From Epiperipatus broadwayi (Eukaryota > Onychophora > Udeonychophora > Euonychophora > Peripatidae): a DNA stretch of 64,000 bases. This document shows positions 18,362-29,149 of the stretch, one piece after another; within the stretch, counting starts at the first letter, position 1, and each line of letters opens with the position of its first letter. The translations under genes and the position numbers were made by a program. The notes beneath the pieces were generated by a model. That model was not told where the DNA came from. It made no database searches and saw only the letters and a list, made by a program, of their open reading frames with translations. Location of the stretch: contig JAQFVV010012573.1 in assembly GCA_028023455.1 (NCBI GenBank), positions 1,486,815 to 1,550,814 of the forward strand. Reading direction: 5' to 3'.

Positions 18362-18420
18362 ATCCAAAGCTCCTCACTGACGAAGGCCACAAGCCAGAAA
18401 CTAGTCTGGGGATATTGGAT
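18362..18420 (+). ncRNA. Type I hammerhead ribozyme, core intact
   Basis: In order: outer stem I strand ATCCAA (18362-18367), inner stem I strand CCTCA (18372-18376), core CTGACGA (18377-18383), stem II GGC/GCC with a CACAA loop (18385-18395), core GAAA (18397-18400), a two-base-pair stem III with a 2-nt loop (AC-TA-GT), and C17 at 18406. Predicted cleavage is after 18406. Then come TGGGG (18407-18411), which pairs with CCTCA with one G-T pair, and TTGGAT (18415-18420), which pairs perfectly with ATCCAA. The internal loop in stem I (AGCT / ATA) is where natural type I ribozymes dock to loop II. One weakness is an A-A mismatch at the base of stem II. The tiny stem III is typical of PLE and retrozyme hammerheads. 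Confidence 0.82.
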
Positions 18421-18522
18421 GAGTAGGCATTAGATAGGGATTTTACGCACAAGCCTTCTGGCATCCATTAATTACTCTGTTTAGCACAGGTGGCAATACT
18501 GTATGGAGAGTTTTGCTCTGTT

Positions 18523-18534
18523 TAATATACAGTT
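18523..18534 (+). repeat. Target-site duplication, right copy (taatatacagtt)
   Basis: Right-hand partner of 17732-17743, identical over 12 bases. Confidence 0.8.
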
Positions 18535-18990
18535 ACTCTTTTCCTGTGAACTCCTTTGGTCTAAGTTTTTTCTCATTTCTATCACCATAATCAAATTTAG
18601 CCACAGCACTCATTTTTCAATCAATTAACAGTTTTAGCATTAAGGTCTCTCATGATAATTTTAAAATGTTGTTTGGTAAGATCAAAAGCATTTTGTATAT
18701 TAATATAAATTCTCTATTTTTTCATCAGAATGAAAACTTATTGGGGCATAAATCTGAACTATCTCTACTTTGGTATCTTCTGTTAAATTGAATAACTAAT
18801 CTTACCACATTAACTGATACACCATCTCCATAGTGTTGTTCATTTTTTAATATTGTAGTAAACATCACTTTTTAAATCAATTGTCTTCTCAATTTTTCTT
18901 CTAAATTTCACAATGTTTTATATTAGATAATTCTTCAAATTTGAAAGTGATCTACAGTTGTAAATATTTAAATAAAAGACTACTCTCATT
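18535..18990 (-). pseudogene. RTE-type LINE remnant: endonuclease domain part
   Basis: Minus-strand translation (with frameshifts) near 18540-18900 gives pieces such as MSAVAKFDYGDRNEK and a 'QIYAP'-like strand followed by NEQHYGDGVSV. This matches the apurinic-type endonuclease that precedes the RT in RTE-like LINEs. It is continuous in orientation with 15690-17743; the 779-bp composite element split them. Heavily decayed. Confidence 0.55.
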
Positions 18991-19535
18991 TGGAAACCTG
19001 GATTCACAATCAGAGGATTCTAAGAATTCTCTGTTTTCATAACCAATCAATGTCTTGTCTAGTAACTTTACAGCCTATTGAAAATATGGACCATGATGTA
19101 GTTTTCTTTGTCATTATTGTAAATATATATTTAAAAACAAATTCATTCAAACACACATTCACTCTGCCTTCAAAAACTCAACTAATATATCAGTTAGGAA
19201 CTGTCAAGAAATTGGTGTTTTTTGATTTTAAGCTCAAAAAGTAAAAAAAAACAAAACAAAACAAAATCAACTAACTGGGTATTGGCAGCTCATCCACATT
19301 CATTTATTATATGAATAAGCATTTAATAAAAACAGCTGTAACATCAAGAATATATGAGCTAGATATTAGAAATTTGCTCTTTCTCAGTTCCTTTATGACC
19401 TCAGAAAGGAATAAAAACGTCTCCTTTTGATTAATAGTGAACTTTCTGCAGCAAAAATTTACAATCTGCTATCAACATAAACTTTTCTTAATAAAAAAGG
19501 TGGTTATCCAACTTTTTTTGTAGGCACTAAAGAGT

Positions 19536-19690
19536 GACATTTGACTAAAAGTGATTAAGATTTTTAATTCATAGAAAATTATATAAACTCCATCACACAG
19601 GCAAATAAAACTTATTTTGAAAGCAGATTTATTAGTTATTTTTTAACTTTGAAACTTCACTAAAACTAATTATTATTAAGATAACAAAAC
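19536..19690 (+). repeat. Dispersed direct repeat, copy 1
   Basis: About 150 bp with clear similarity to 20863-21014: both start 'gacatttgact..aagtgatt', share 'cacaggtaaataaaactt.ttttgaaagcaga' (allowing small changes) and end 'tttttaactttgaaacttcact.aaactaattattatta'. No coding sequence. Identity of the family unknown. Confidence 0.75.
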
Positions 19691-19790
19691 TGATATTTGC
19701 TTAAAGATAGATTGGTCTAAAATATAAATAAATGAAAGAAACTCATGCCTATTCAACACTAAAAATCATCAATTTGATGTCAAAAGTATC

Positions 19791-19902
<112 letters not shown>

Positions 19903-20862
19903 GAGAAAGAGGACACTCTGAGGAAGGTACTTGATATTGTACTGAAATGTCAGCATTTAGCTTTTTCACTAGGTGGAATATCCCGAAAATAATAATAATA
20001 ATATGACATCTTTTATCCATGAAAATATTAGAGTTAACATTAATATAATATATATACATATGGGTGTGGTGAGTGAAAAATAACAAGATGCCTATAGAAA
20101 ATAGACTATTTTGTTAAGTGTTAAATTATAATAACAGTAGACAATAATATATGTGTGTATGGGTATATATGCATTAATCATCAGCATTAATCATCAGAAG
20201 TACTTTCAATTATATTGTAATCATTATCAACTGAAATAACATAGACAAAAATAAAATATATAACAGATACAATATGATTTTCCAAGAACTGTTTACATCA
20301 ATATTAGAGGGTGTCTATTTATTATACAATCTTTAAATTGATTTACAAAAATTGTCTGTTTAATTTTTCTTTTTTTATGATGACTTTTTTCATTTAATAT
20401 TCTTGTGTGATCTGGAAAAATATACAATTGTATCATCTTTTGAATTTATTGATAAAATTAAAATGCTAAATAAGATAATAGTGATACTAAGGCTTCATTA
20501 TATGGATCCATAGATCATCTGGAGTCTATGTATATCACTAAGACTGCTTTACATCAAATTTCAATAAATACATTTACAATAAAGTTTATTATACATTTTT
20601 TTAAAATTTATAAGTGATAATATTGTTGCAATATTTAATGATAAATATTAAAAAATAAGTAAAGGATGGACCATTGTCTCCCTATGGCTACACAAATTTG
20701 CAGCTTTACATTATCTAAATAAAGAGAAGCTGTGTTATCTTCTGATGATTGTAGAAATGTTAAGATATATTGTAGGTATGTCAATAATGTTTTAGTTTGT
20801 AATGCTGAAGATATTATTGAAGTGCTTTTACATAAATTAAACAATTTATACAATTTAAATTA

Positions 20863-21014
20863 GACATTTGACTGCAAGTGATTGACATTTTTAATTTGTA
20901 GAAATTTATATCAACCCCATTACACAGGTAAATAAAACTTGTTTTGAAAGCAGACTAATAGATAGTCATTTTTTAACTTTGAAACTTCACTGAAACTAAT
21001 TATTATTATGATAA
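20863..21014 (+). repeat. Dispersed direct repeat, copy 2
   Basis: Partner of 19536-19690, same orientation, about 1.3 kb away. It lies immediately upstream of a Penelope-like remnant, so the repeat might be part of that element's 5' region, but the first copy has no such neighbour. Confidence 0.75.
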
Positions 21015-21049
21015 AGAACAAAATAGATAAAAAAATTTGATTTGCAAAT

Positions 21050-21836
21050 GTTTAGAGAAAATAATTATTTAAATTATAAATTACTTGTCAAACCTATTCA
21101 AGAAAGAGATTATATTCATTTCAAGTCACATGTACCTATAATATCTAAAATGATTAGCTTTAAATCTTTTTTACATCATTAATGAAAAATTATGTAGTTA
21201 TGAAAGTGATAAAATTCAAAATACTAAACTATTTACTCAAGAACTTATAAGTGTGTGATATAATAGAAGACAAAATCTACATATATTGAATAAATTTAAT
21301 AATAAACCTTGGGAAATTAACATAAATAAAAAAAAATAAAAAATGGATATCTATGCCATTTTTAAATAATGTTCATTCCAAATTTATTAAAAAAAGTATT
21401 TAATTATAAATACAATATTTCATTTTATGTTCCCCCAATTGTAAATCGATTGATTAATAGTTCTAAAAATATTATTCTTAAAATTCAAAAAAACATCATA
21501 TTACATATCAAATTATGTGTGGATGCAAAGGTCATACATTGGGAAATTGAGATGTAGCTTGGAAAAAAGACTAAAAGAACACAAACTATTATACAATTAT
21601 GTAAAAAATGCTAAGATAAATCAGTCTAATACTGCATGTTTTCTTTGACTATGAAAAATCTTAAAATTTTAGATTTACCTTTAGTCCATATCATATAAGA
21701 ATATTAAATGATGAAAGGCATCATAAAAAAAGGAAAAATTAAAGAGGCAATCTTTATATATCAATTTAAACATTGCATAATAAATAGACAATCTGCTAAT
21801 ATCGAATTACACAGCTCTTGTCTATGCTATTTAGGT
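21050..21836 (+). pseudogene. Penelope-like element (family A), C-terminal RT plus GIY-YIG remnant
   Basis: A multiply frameshifted reading on the plus strand parallels the better copy at 32300-33042. Phrases in order: KSHVP (about 21120), SFKSFLHH, a central KFNNKPWEI region, PIVNRLINSSKN (about 21440), the GIY-YIG start 'CGCKG.YIGKL' (about 21515-21545) followed by CSLEKRLKEHK, then HHKKRKIKEAIFI and INRQSANIELHSS near the end (21720-21820). GIY-YIG is the endonuclease fused C-terminally to the RT of Penelope-like retroelements. Stops and frameshifts throughout mean it is dead. The right side abuts a TTAA-flanked element. Confidence 0.72.
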
Positions 21837-21840
21837 TTAA

Positions 21841-22615
21841 CCCTTAAACCGCTAATTATATTATTGGTTGTATGAGGTAAAAATCAAATCTTTTAATTGG
21901 CCAACTCACAAACTGAAGACAAAACCTATTGTTAAAACATATTCACCTATAATATTAAATTCAACTCAGATACATTTATAAAAAGTATATTACTAATTTT
22001 TCAGGTTATGAAAGAGAACGAAAGTTCTTTCAAAAATAAATTGCTATTTAATTTATTTATTATAAAATATATTCAATTTCGGCAAATATAAAGTGAATGT
22101 CTAAACAAAAAAGTGCTGACGCAAACGTTTTTTTTCAATTTTACGATATCAAAAAGTAAAGATTTCTTTTTGCTAATTCTTAAATATTTTTACTAAAATC
22201 TTCAATATTTTTCGAAAATAATTTTGTTTTTTTTTGGTATATTTTTAAAAAAACTAGTTTAATTTCTCAAATTATATTTTTTTAATACTTAAATTGCATT
22301 CAAAATGAAAATCTCAGCGTTTTTCTTTATTTTCTTTGATCAGGCAGTTTCTTTGTTCTTTCCAGCCAATCAGAATGTCTTTTTTGGCTGAGAGCTCACT
22401 GACAACCAATCACTGACAATGTTCTTTCTTTGTTTAGGTTTAAATGCGGTTTTTTTGATTTTTTACTTGCAAAATAATTCGGAAGAGGGCACCATCTTAC
22501 AGAACTTTTAAAAACCTAATCAATACCTGTCAAACGAATATTTTAGCATAAGAACTGGCAGAGTTAGAGTGACGTCAGATGTCGACAAGAGGCCTCGTAA
22601 GAGGCGGGAAAAGGG
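21841..22615. mobile_element. piggyBac-like non-autonomous element (TTAA-flanked), 775 bp
   Basis: TTAA lies immediately outside both ends (21837-21840 and 22616-22619). The left terminus CCCTTAAACCGC and the reverse complement of the right terminus CCCTTTTCCCGC agree at 9 of 12 positions. TTAA targeting with CCC-starting inverted ends is the piggyBac signature. No transposase frame. The right third (22300-22615) is less AT-rich and contains two CCAAT-box matches (CCAATCAG at 22357, CCAATCAC at 22404) and a palindromic CRE-like TGACGTCA at 22570-22577. Confidence 0.6.
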
Positions 22616-22619
22616 TTAA

Positions 22620-23645
22620 TATATATTGTTATTGTGTGCAGTTGTTATAATTTAAATTTTTTATATATACCAGATTTACCTGATCTTTTAAAGGCTGTCA
22701 TTTTTTTAATTGGTTGTTTTAACAAATTTTTTTAAAAGATTTAATGTAAATTAAACTAAAGATTTTAATGTTATATGAATAAATGTGAGAAATTCACAAT
22801 TAAAAACTGAAAAAAAAATGTTTGGAAGAACTTGGCATGTTTGGTGCACTTCAGAGTCATACCCAGCAAGATATTAATACATTTAGCTTTATTAATAAAG
22901 CCAATTTAAAATTTTAAATATACCTGTAATATTTGATGTACAAATTTGACAGCATTATAGATAACTGCCTTAGTAAAAAAAAAAAAAATTATTATTGGCG
23001 GAATTAGCTCTTTTGCTTTGTAATAAAAATTACAGATTATTAAATATAAAGAGTCAAATTACTTCCTTTGCATAAAATGCATGTAATATTAATATAAATT
23101 ACAGTTTAGTTAGGTATAGTTATTTATTTATTAAAACAAATTTAATTTTTTTTTTTTTTTTTACTTTTCAATTGTGAATTTGACAGCCATAATATTTTTT
23201 TTTAATTGGTTGTAAATTTGAACATGACAGCATTAGGGACAAAAGTTTAAGGGTTTTATATATATATGATAAAGCAAGCTAACATATAAATTTATTCATC
23301 TGTAAATTCAGCTGTATCACCTAGATTACAGAGTTTTATTAGCAGTAGATAAAAAAGAGATTCTCCTTTGTAATCTAGGTAAACAGCTAGGTAACTTTAT
23401 ATATATATTAGATTGATCAACTATTTGCTTATATCATTTCAATGTAACATTATGCATATTTGAATTTTATATATATGCAAGTTTTAATTCATCTTAATAA
23501 TATACATTTTTTTAAACTTTATATATCTTTAAACATTGATAAGCTAAACAAAATAGTGGTAAGTTCTCGGCAGACTGCGATTGATCATTAAGTGTTAATA
23601 TTACTTTCTTAGTATTCTTTTACTTAATTTTCCAAACTGCTTTAA
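22620..23645. other. AT-rich DNA with one short inverted repeat
   Basis: No gene. A stem of about 20 bp lies at roughly 23311-23382 (ctgtatcacctagattaca / tgtaatctaggtaaacag). Poly-T runs at 23147-23162. Confidence 0.55.
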
Positions 23646-23647
23646 TA

Positions 23648-24712
23648 CATGATTTTTTATACAATACAGGCTTTTTCATACATGCACTCCAATATATAGT
23701 ATATAGGGGGTTTGAACTCAGACTTTGACATGACCCTCAACTATCCATACTATCTCATACTGCTGATACCCTTGATCACACACAATGTCAAAAAGATAAA
23801 TAATCACCAATTTATGTATTTCATGCTAAACCAGCACTCATCAGTTGGTCCAGCTTATCATCTCCACACATATATGCAATCAATGTTCAGCTTATATTAA
23901 GGTAGCCAATCTTCATACTTTAAAGGACAGGCTTATATCCACTCCACCCCACAACTTTTCAGCTGTCTATTTCATTGACAATCTGATGATGGAATGCTCA
24001 AAGCCCACATTGCTGCCCACCTTCTTATTCTACCTTTGTTGACCATAAGTCACTCTGAACCCTCATGTATAGGACATAATACATTCACATACATGTATGA
24101 GGGATGGGAAGATCTTACAGCACTATATTTTAATACATGAATTTTTTCTATAGTATAAGCTTTTTCATACCTGCACTCCAATATATAATATTTAAGGAAT
24201 TTGAACTTAGACTTTCATATGACTCTCAACTATCCATGCTATCTCATACTTCTGACACACTTAATCACATATATTAAAATATGGTGTTGTAAGGTCTGCT
24301 CATATATGTATGTAAATGGATTATGTCCTGTACATGAGGTGTCAGAGTGACTTATTGGTCAACATGGGTAAGATGAGAAGGTTAGCACCAATATGAGCTT
24401 TGAGCGTTACATCATCAGATTTTCAATAAAATGAAGGGCTGAAGATTTGTGGGGTGAAGTGCATTGAAGTCTGTCTATTAAAGTATGAAGATTGACTATC
24501 TTAATATAAGCTGAGCACTGATTGTATATATGTGTGGAGATGATAATCTGGACCAACTGACGATTGCTGATTTAATACAATATATATATATTGATAATTA
24601 TCTTTTCGACATGTGTATGTTCAAAAGTGTCAGCAGTATGAGATAGCGTGTATAGTCGAGGGTCGTGTAAAAGTCTTTCAAACCCCCAAACTGCTTTAAT
24701 TAAGATAGAGAA
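23648..24712. mobile_element. PLE-like inverted/direct repeat composite, family 2
   Basis: The left part (about 23648-24110) and the right part (about 24290-24707) are long reverse complements. The left has CTCATACTGCTGATACCC, the right ends with the complementary GTCAGCAGTATGAGATAG. A third, direct partial copy of the left end sits between them (about 24136-24275: TTTTTCATACCTGCACTCCAATATATA). The plan, an inverted pair plus a direct partial copy, parallels the hammerhead composites, but the sequence is different. No coding capacity. Short frames at 23712-24042 lie inside it and are not genes. Related pieces occur at 27530-28090 and 60150-60330. Confidence 0.75.
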
Positions 24713-26074
24713 TTGACATATTTATGATTCTGATGTTTTTTTTTTTTTTGTAATAAATTCCAATAAGCATTATATATATATCATAATTTTACATATGTTG
24801 TACATATGAACGTGTGTCCACCTTCATTCGTAAATACTATAAGGGTTTTTGTGACTAAACTAATATTAATGTTTGTAACAGGTATAATAATGTTTTTAAA
24901 AATGCAAAAACTGCTGAATGATTCTGCGAGTTCTATTACTAAGTCTTGAAAATAAGAATAATAAAATGAATAAAAATAATCGAATAGTTTATTGGTTTGG
25001 AGTTGATAAGAAGTTTTAGAATTTCAAATGATATAGCGGGCCACGATTCATGAACCTTGAGCTCCAGAGCCTGATATTAGACCTCTGCACTAATGCATGC
25101 AGGGATATTAACAATGACAAAAACTAAAATGGTTATGATTTTTAAAAAAAAAAAAATTGCAGTTTATCTAGCTTCAAATGTAGTCTTTATTAAAGAAAAT
25201 GCGGGATTTCGAAATAATTATGTCATTTAATAGTGGAAAAAACAAAATTGCACATCTATTTCCGGGAACTTCTACCAAGTGAGTTATCAAAAATGAAAAA
25301 AAAATACTGAATTGTTGTCTTTTAATAATCGTCAACAATCTTTAATTTGTACATTTTTTTTTTTTTTAGGGGAAAAAAAGTTATTGGAGAAAGAAAAGAG
25401 TAAATTGATCACTTTTTAAAATATTCCGGTAAAAGAAGAAAGGTGAATAAGTTTGTCAACTCAATTATTTATCCAAAGAGTCAGGATGAGGAAGTCTAAA
25501 GTCATCCACCTGATCGTCGTAGTTATTAATGAAAACAGAAAATATGTCAATTTCCCTTTCATCCTTCACCAGTGATCTGCAGATGAGTAGATAAAGTCAG
25601 TTAAAGAGATAGTAATGATAGACACACATATATATATATACAGGTGGAAATAATTCAGTCTTTGAGTTGTTAATAAGAATATATATATATATATATATAG
25701 TTGTTGTAAATAATAAAATTAATCCTTAAACATGTGTTATAAAAACAGTAAGGTATATGTATAAAGATACAAAAATAACATTTAAAAGTATGTATGTGCA
25801 TTAACAAAGATTGATTTATCATATATGTTATTGCCGTATTTATACAGTTTTTGTAAATAACAAAATTGATCCATAGCATATGTTATATAAAAAAAAGGGT
25901 AATATATGTGTATACAGATACAAAAATAAAAAAGTATGTATCTGTATTAAATATATTGATTTATCATATATGTCATTGCCGTAACTAAACGCAAATAACT
26001 TCAGTACCTGAAAATCCTACCCTCATCTCCGCTATCATCTTATACTATGAAATGTAATATTATAAAAAAATAAG
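24713..26074. other. AT-rich DNA with a probable SINE piece and an internal repeat
   Basis: No gene. Two similar stretches, 25703-25840 and 25848-25985, share 'aaataacaaaattgatcc....catgtgttataaaaa' and 'attgatttatcatatatgt.attgccgta', a tandem duplication of about 145 bp. TA runs at 25627-25640 and 25680-25699. Confidence 0.6.
25030..25110 (-). repeat. tRNA-derived SINE fragment
   Basis: On the minus strand an A-box-like TTAGTGCAGAGGTCTAATA is followed about 25 bases later by GGTTCATGAATC, a B-box-like sequence. This is tRNA-gene spacing and is less AT-rich than its surroundings. The phrase 'ggagctcaag.tt' recurs near 41830, suggesting a shared family. No tail or target duplication was defined. 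Confidence 0.5.
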
Positions 26075-26220
26075 GTACTTATGTAGAATTCCTTTGCTTA
26101 CTTGGTGGTAAGCTTGTTAGGCTTAGTGTGTAGCAATATGGCTGTTTTCTTTTTTACTATTATAATCGTATTAATTATTATATTGATTTTTTAAAAAGAT
26201 GATTATAGAAACACAAGAAA

Positions 26221-26804
26221 TTATACAAAACTCCAAACGATTGTAATTAAAAAATTAAATTTTAATATAAATGTAATAAAAATGAAAGTATAACAACTTG
26301 TGTATTCATGTTGGCAGACAGCAATTGCTAATATCCTCCAACATCGCCACAAACATGTCTTGTTGTTTATACTTGGATCCACAAAGTTGTAAGTGTGATT
26401 TACTTTGAAATGTTCAAATCCAGCATGGCATAATCCTTCACTTTTATAACCCTTCCACCAGTCTGAATAGATGTTACATCCATGGGCTATTTTATCCTTA
26501 ATGGTATTTATAAGAATAGATGCTGTTCTGCTAGAAAAGATACAATGAAGCACTGGCCAGTCTGTCTGAACAAACCATCAAATAACCACTGTTGTAGAAG
26601 TATGTTGTCCCTGCTGGTTTTTCTTTTGGTGAAAAAAATTTCATCTATTTCAATAATTTTGTTAGGACCTCCAAGTTTGCATGATGGTCTAGCTAAAAGG
26701 CTGGAGATACAAACTTCATGTAAATATTTGTTCCAGTCAATAACAGTTTTTTCTAATAAATCCAGTTGCTTTTTCCCCATTGTATGGTCATTAATTTTAT
26801 GCAC
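26221..26804 (-). pseudogene. Merlin-type DDE transposase, frameshifted
   Basis: Two minus-strand frames join at a frameshift near 26510-26550. The N-terminal part (from 26804) contains GGPNKIIEIDEIFFTKRK, the ISXO2-like core with the first catalytic Asp at about 26645, then a QWLFDGLFRQTGQCF strand. The second frame continues with RTASILINTIKDKI and IYSDWWKGY, the second Asp at about 26463, then FKVNHTYNFVDP, which is diagnostic of the family. The third acidic residue, expected in an 'IE..WR' phrase, is not seen; the sequence there reads KTCLWRCWR. The known N-terminal zinc-binding part is missing. Inactive. Family proteins cut and paste Merlin elements in animals. Confidence 0.8.
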
Positions 26805-26880
26805 CAGCTATAAATAAATCTATGTTCAGTAATAGAGAATATTTTGGATTTATGGACAAAATTGTTATTGACTGCAACAA

Positions 26881-27225
26881 CTACTTACATGAAGTTTGTA
26901 CTTCCAGCCTTTGATCTAGACCATCATGCAAAATTGGAAGTCCTAGCAAAATTGTTGAAATAGATGAAAGCCTTTTCAGCAAAAGAAGAAAATACCAACA
27001 AGGATGTACACTTCCACAACAGTAGTTATTCAGTGGCTTGTACAGAGAGACCAGTAAGTATTTCATTGTGACTACTGCAAATAGAACAGTGCCAATTCTT
27101 ATGGACACCATTAAGGATAATATCATTGATGGATTTATAATCTATTCAGATTATTGGAAGGGTTGTAAAATACTTTTCTTAACATTTGTTATACTTTCAT
27201 TTTTATTACAATTATATTAAAATTT
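26881..27225 (+). pseudogene. Merlin-type transposase, second decayed copy
   Basis: The plus-strand mirror of the preceding copy: LHEVCTSSL, then SPSKIVEIDESLFSKR (first Asp near 26960), a Gln-rich decayed linker, GLYRETSKYFIV, RTVPILMDTIKDNI and IYSDYWKGCK (second Asp near 27150). It then jumps to the non-coding tail (cattttattac...), so the NFVDP part has been deleted. Interrupted by stops. It is diverged from the left copy at many codons, so the palindrome is not recent. Confidence 0.75.
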
Positions 27226-27529
27226 AATTTTTAATCACAATTGTTTGAAGTTTTGTATAATTACTTATGTTTTTATAATCATCTTAAAAAATTCAATATA
27301 ATAATTAATAGGATAATTATGTTTAAAAAATCAGCCATATTGTTATGATCCTGAAAATGAATTATTAATAAAAAAACACCTGTCAAGCTTCCTGCCAAGT
27401 GAACGAAGGAATAATATGTAAGAACTAAAAAAGAGAAACATTTTGAAGATGTGTTAAATTTTAAAAAAATGAAATCATTGGTGATAACTTAAAATTAAAA
27501 ATTTTAATAAAAATAATTACCTGTAATTA

Positions 27530-28090
27530 ATTAGAAGGGATTTGAACTCAGACTACAACTATCCACTTTACCTTATACAACTGATACACAGGTTCACATA
27601 CATGTGAATATAATAAATGATCTCCAATATATGTATTTCATCACTGTAGTTAATGAATTCACAATCTATATATGTAAATCATATTAGAGAAACCAATCTT
27701 TCAGACATGCTATGGGGTATGCCAATAATTAATATCAATAGCACATATCTGAAAGATGGTTTCCTCTTACATGATTTACAATATAGATAGCGAATACATT
27801 AATTACAGATATTCAAAATTAATAAAATCAAAATCATGGATAATTAAAAATGAGATTGTCACTTCCCTATGATATATAGAAATAAATTTGATACAAATAA
27901 TTTATCATTTGAATTATCAGGTTCACAAATAGAAACAAGTTCTAAATTAAGCACATCAATAGGTGTTAGTTTATATAAAAAAATTTCTAAGCATAAGTGA
28001 TTCACCTATGCTTTTAGAACACTTATTGATAGGGGAGTGCAAGCAAATTAATACCAATAGCAATGTCTGAAAGATTGGTTTCCTCTCACA
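27530..28090. repeat. Family 2 composite repeat, decayed
   Basis: The start (gggatttgaactcagact, 27538-) matches the start of the 23.7-kb composite. Two arms, about 27675-27710 and 27745-27790, are reverse complements around 'accaatctttcagacatgct'. A further partial copy lies at about 28035-28090 (caatgtctgaaagattggtttcctc). No coding content. Confidence 0.6.
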
Positions 28091-29140
28091 TGATGAAAAT
28101 ACATAAATAAAAAATAAGCTATAACAAAGCAAAAAAGTTAATGATAAGTAATAAAAATATATTAAAGAACAACATTACCTCTTTCAAATTCTACCATTTT
28201 CTATTCTCTCTGATGAAAGTTTTTGAAATTATCAATTTCTTATTTCTGTATAAAATCTTTATTTTATACTAAAACTCAATAATTAGACTTGGAATTTTTT
28301 TATTTTAATTTTATAAACAAATAATATTCAACTAATATTCTAAAAAATCACATTTCCCCTTTTTAAATATTTAAATACTGACTTATAAATAAGATCAACA
28401 GACTATAAATATCATCAATTATGTTTGTCTAAATACTTTTTCAAAGAATGAACACATTCTATTTTAAGTTTTTTTTTAAAAATGCATATTAAAGAATGTT
28501 AATTTATAATAAATTTATCAAATTCTGCTTTAAAATATGTTATTTGCTTTGTAATTATAATAGTTTAAAACAATTCTACTACTTTTCAGTTTTACGAGGT
28601 GATGATGATAACACTGTGTTTCATATAAAGCATTATGAAGAAGAAAATAATGCTCTTATAATAAACCTTTCCTCATTAGATACTAATTACTTCAGGCTTT
28701 TTTTCAATTAAAAAAATCAATGAAAGCAGTACAATTGAATTTCCAATATAAAAGATTTTATGCTAATATGTTATAATAATGATAAAACAGAGCTCTAATG
28801 TGATGGAATAATCATGCTTTTTCTGAAGAAACACCAAATGATTCTCAACAAATATGAGTTATCAAGTTAATATATTAAAAATCAATTTTCAATTTAAAAC
28901 AAAACAGTATAAACAGTATGAAAGCTATTGACAGTAGGTATTTTCTCTTTAATGTCATATAAATTTTTCATAGGCTAATTTTTTTCTGAGATTATATTTA
29001 TTCAAATAAAAACTCATGTAAACAATACACAAATATTTAATATATTTCAAAAAATTAAATTGGTAAACACACAAAAAAATATTTATTTTTTATCAATATT
29101 GATGCCAACAAACATTTAGATTGTGCCCTTGCAGATATAT
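28091..29140. other. AT-rich DNA, nothing recognised
   Basis: No gene, repeat family or regulatory element recognised. A 71-codon frame at 28496-28711 has no identifiable motif. Confidence 0.5.
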
Positions 29141-29149
29141 TTTTTCTGA

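Larger units (their letters stand above)
17744..18522. mobile_element. PLE-like/retrozyme-like composite element carrying hammerheads, 779 bp
   Basis: A non-coding element with an unusual plan. Bases 17744-18014 are an inverted partial copy of the same sequence that runs forward from about 18008 to 18522. The forward copy is bounded by a direct repeat of about 50 bp (18010-18066 and 18472-18522), including AGCACAGGTGGCAATACTGT. The inverted arm and the forward arm each contain a hammerhead motif, degraded in the first and intact-core in the second. A 12-bp target-site duplication flanks the element, and it sits between the endonuclease and RT parts of an RTE LINE. Partial direct plus inverted terminal copies are typical of Penelope-like elements, and many PLE terminal repeats are known to carry hammerhead ribozymes. 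With no coding capacity it must be non-autonomous. Related copies lie at 46326-46815 and 62894-63830. Confidence 0.8.
26081..27420. mobile_element. Merlin (IS1016/ISXO2-like) transposon remnants in a large palindrome
   Basis: The outer ends are imperfect reverse complements (left from 26086: ATTCCTTTGCTTACTTGG; right end at 27399-27413 complementary), and the similarity continues inward through both transposase fragments to a centre near 26840-26875. The left half encodes transposase on the minus strand, the right half on the plus strand, with both N-termini at the centre. The arms are about 650 bp. The right arm lacks the segment after the second catalytic Asp. This could be two nested insertions or a foldback duplication. 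Confidence 0.75.

Noticed and set aside
23960-24010. CTGATGA followed by a short hairpin in composite family 2, resembling a hammerhead start
   Set aside because: No GAAAC partner, no stem II complementarity and no paired stem I. The reverse arm (around 24400) does not rescue it.
26221-26553. A stand-alone host gene encoding a 110-residue protein
   Set aside because: It is the C-terminal half of a frameshifted Merlin transposase, as shown by YSDWWKGY and VNHTYNFVDP in the expected order.
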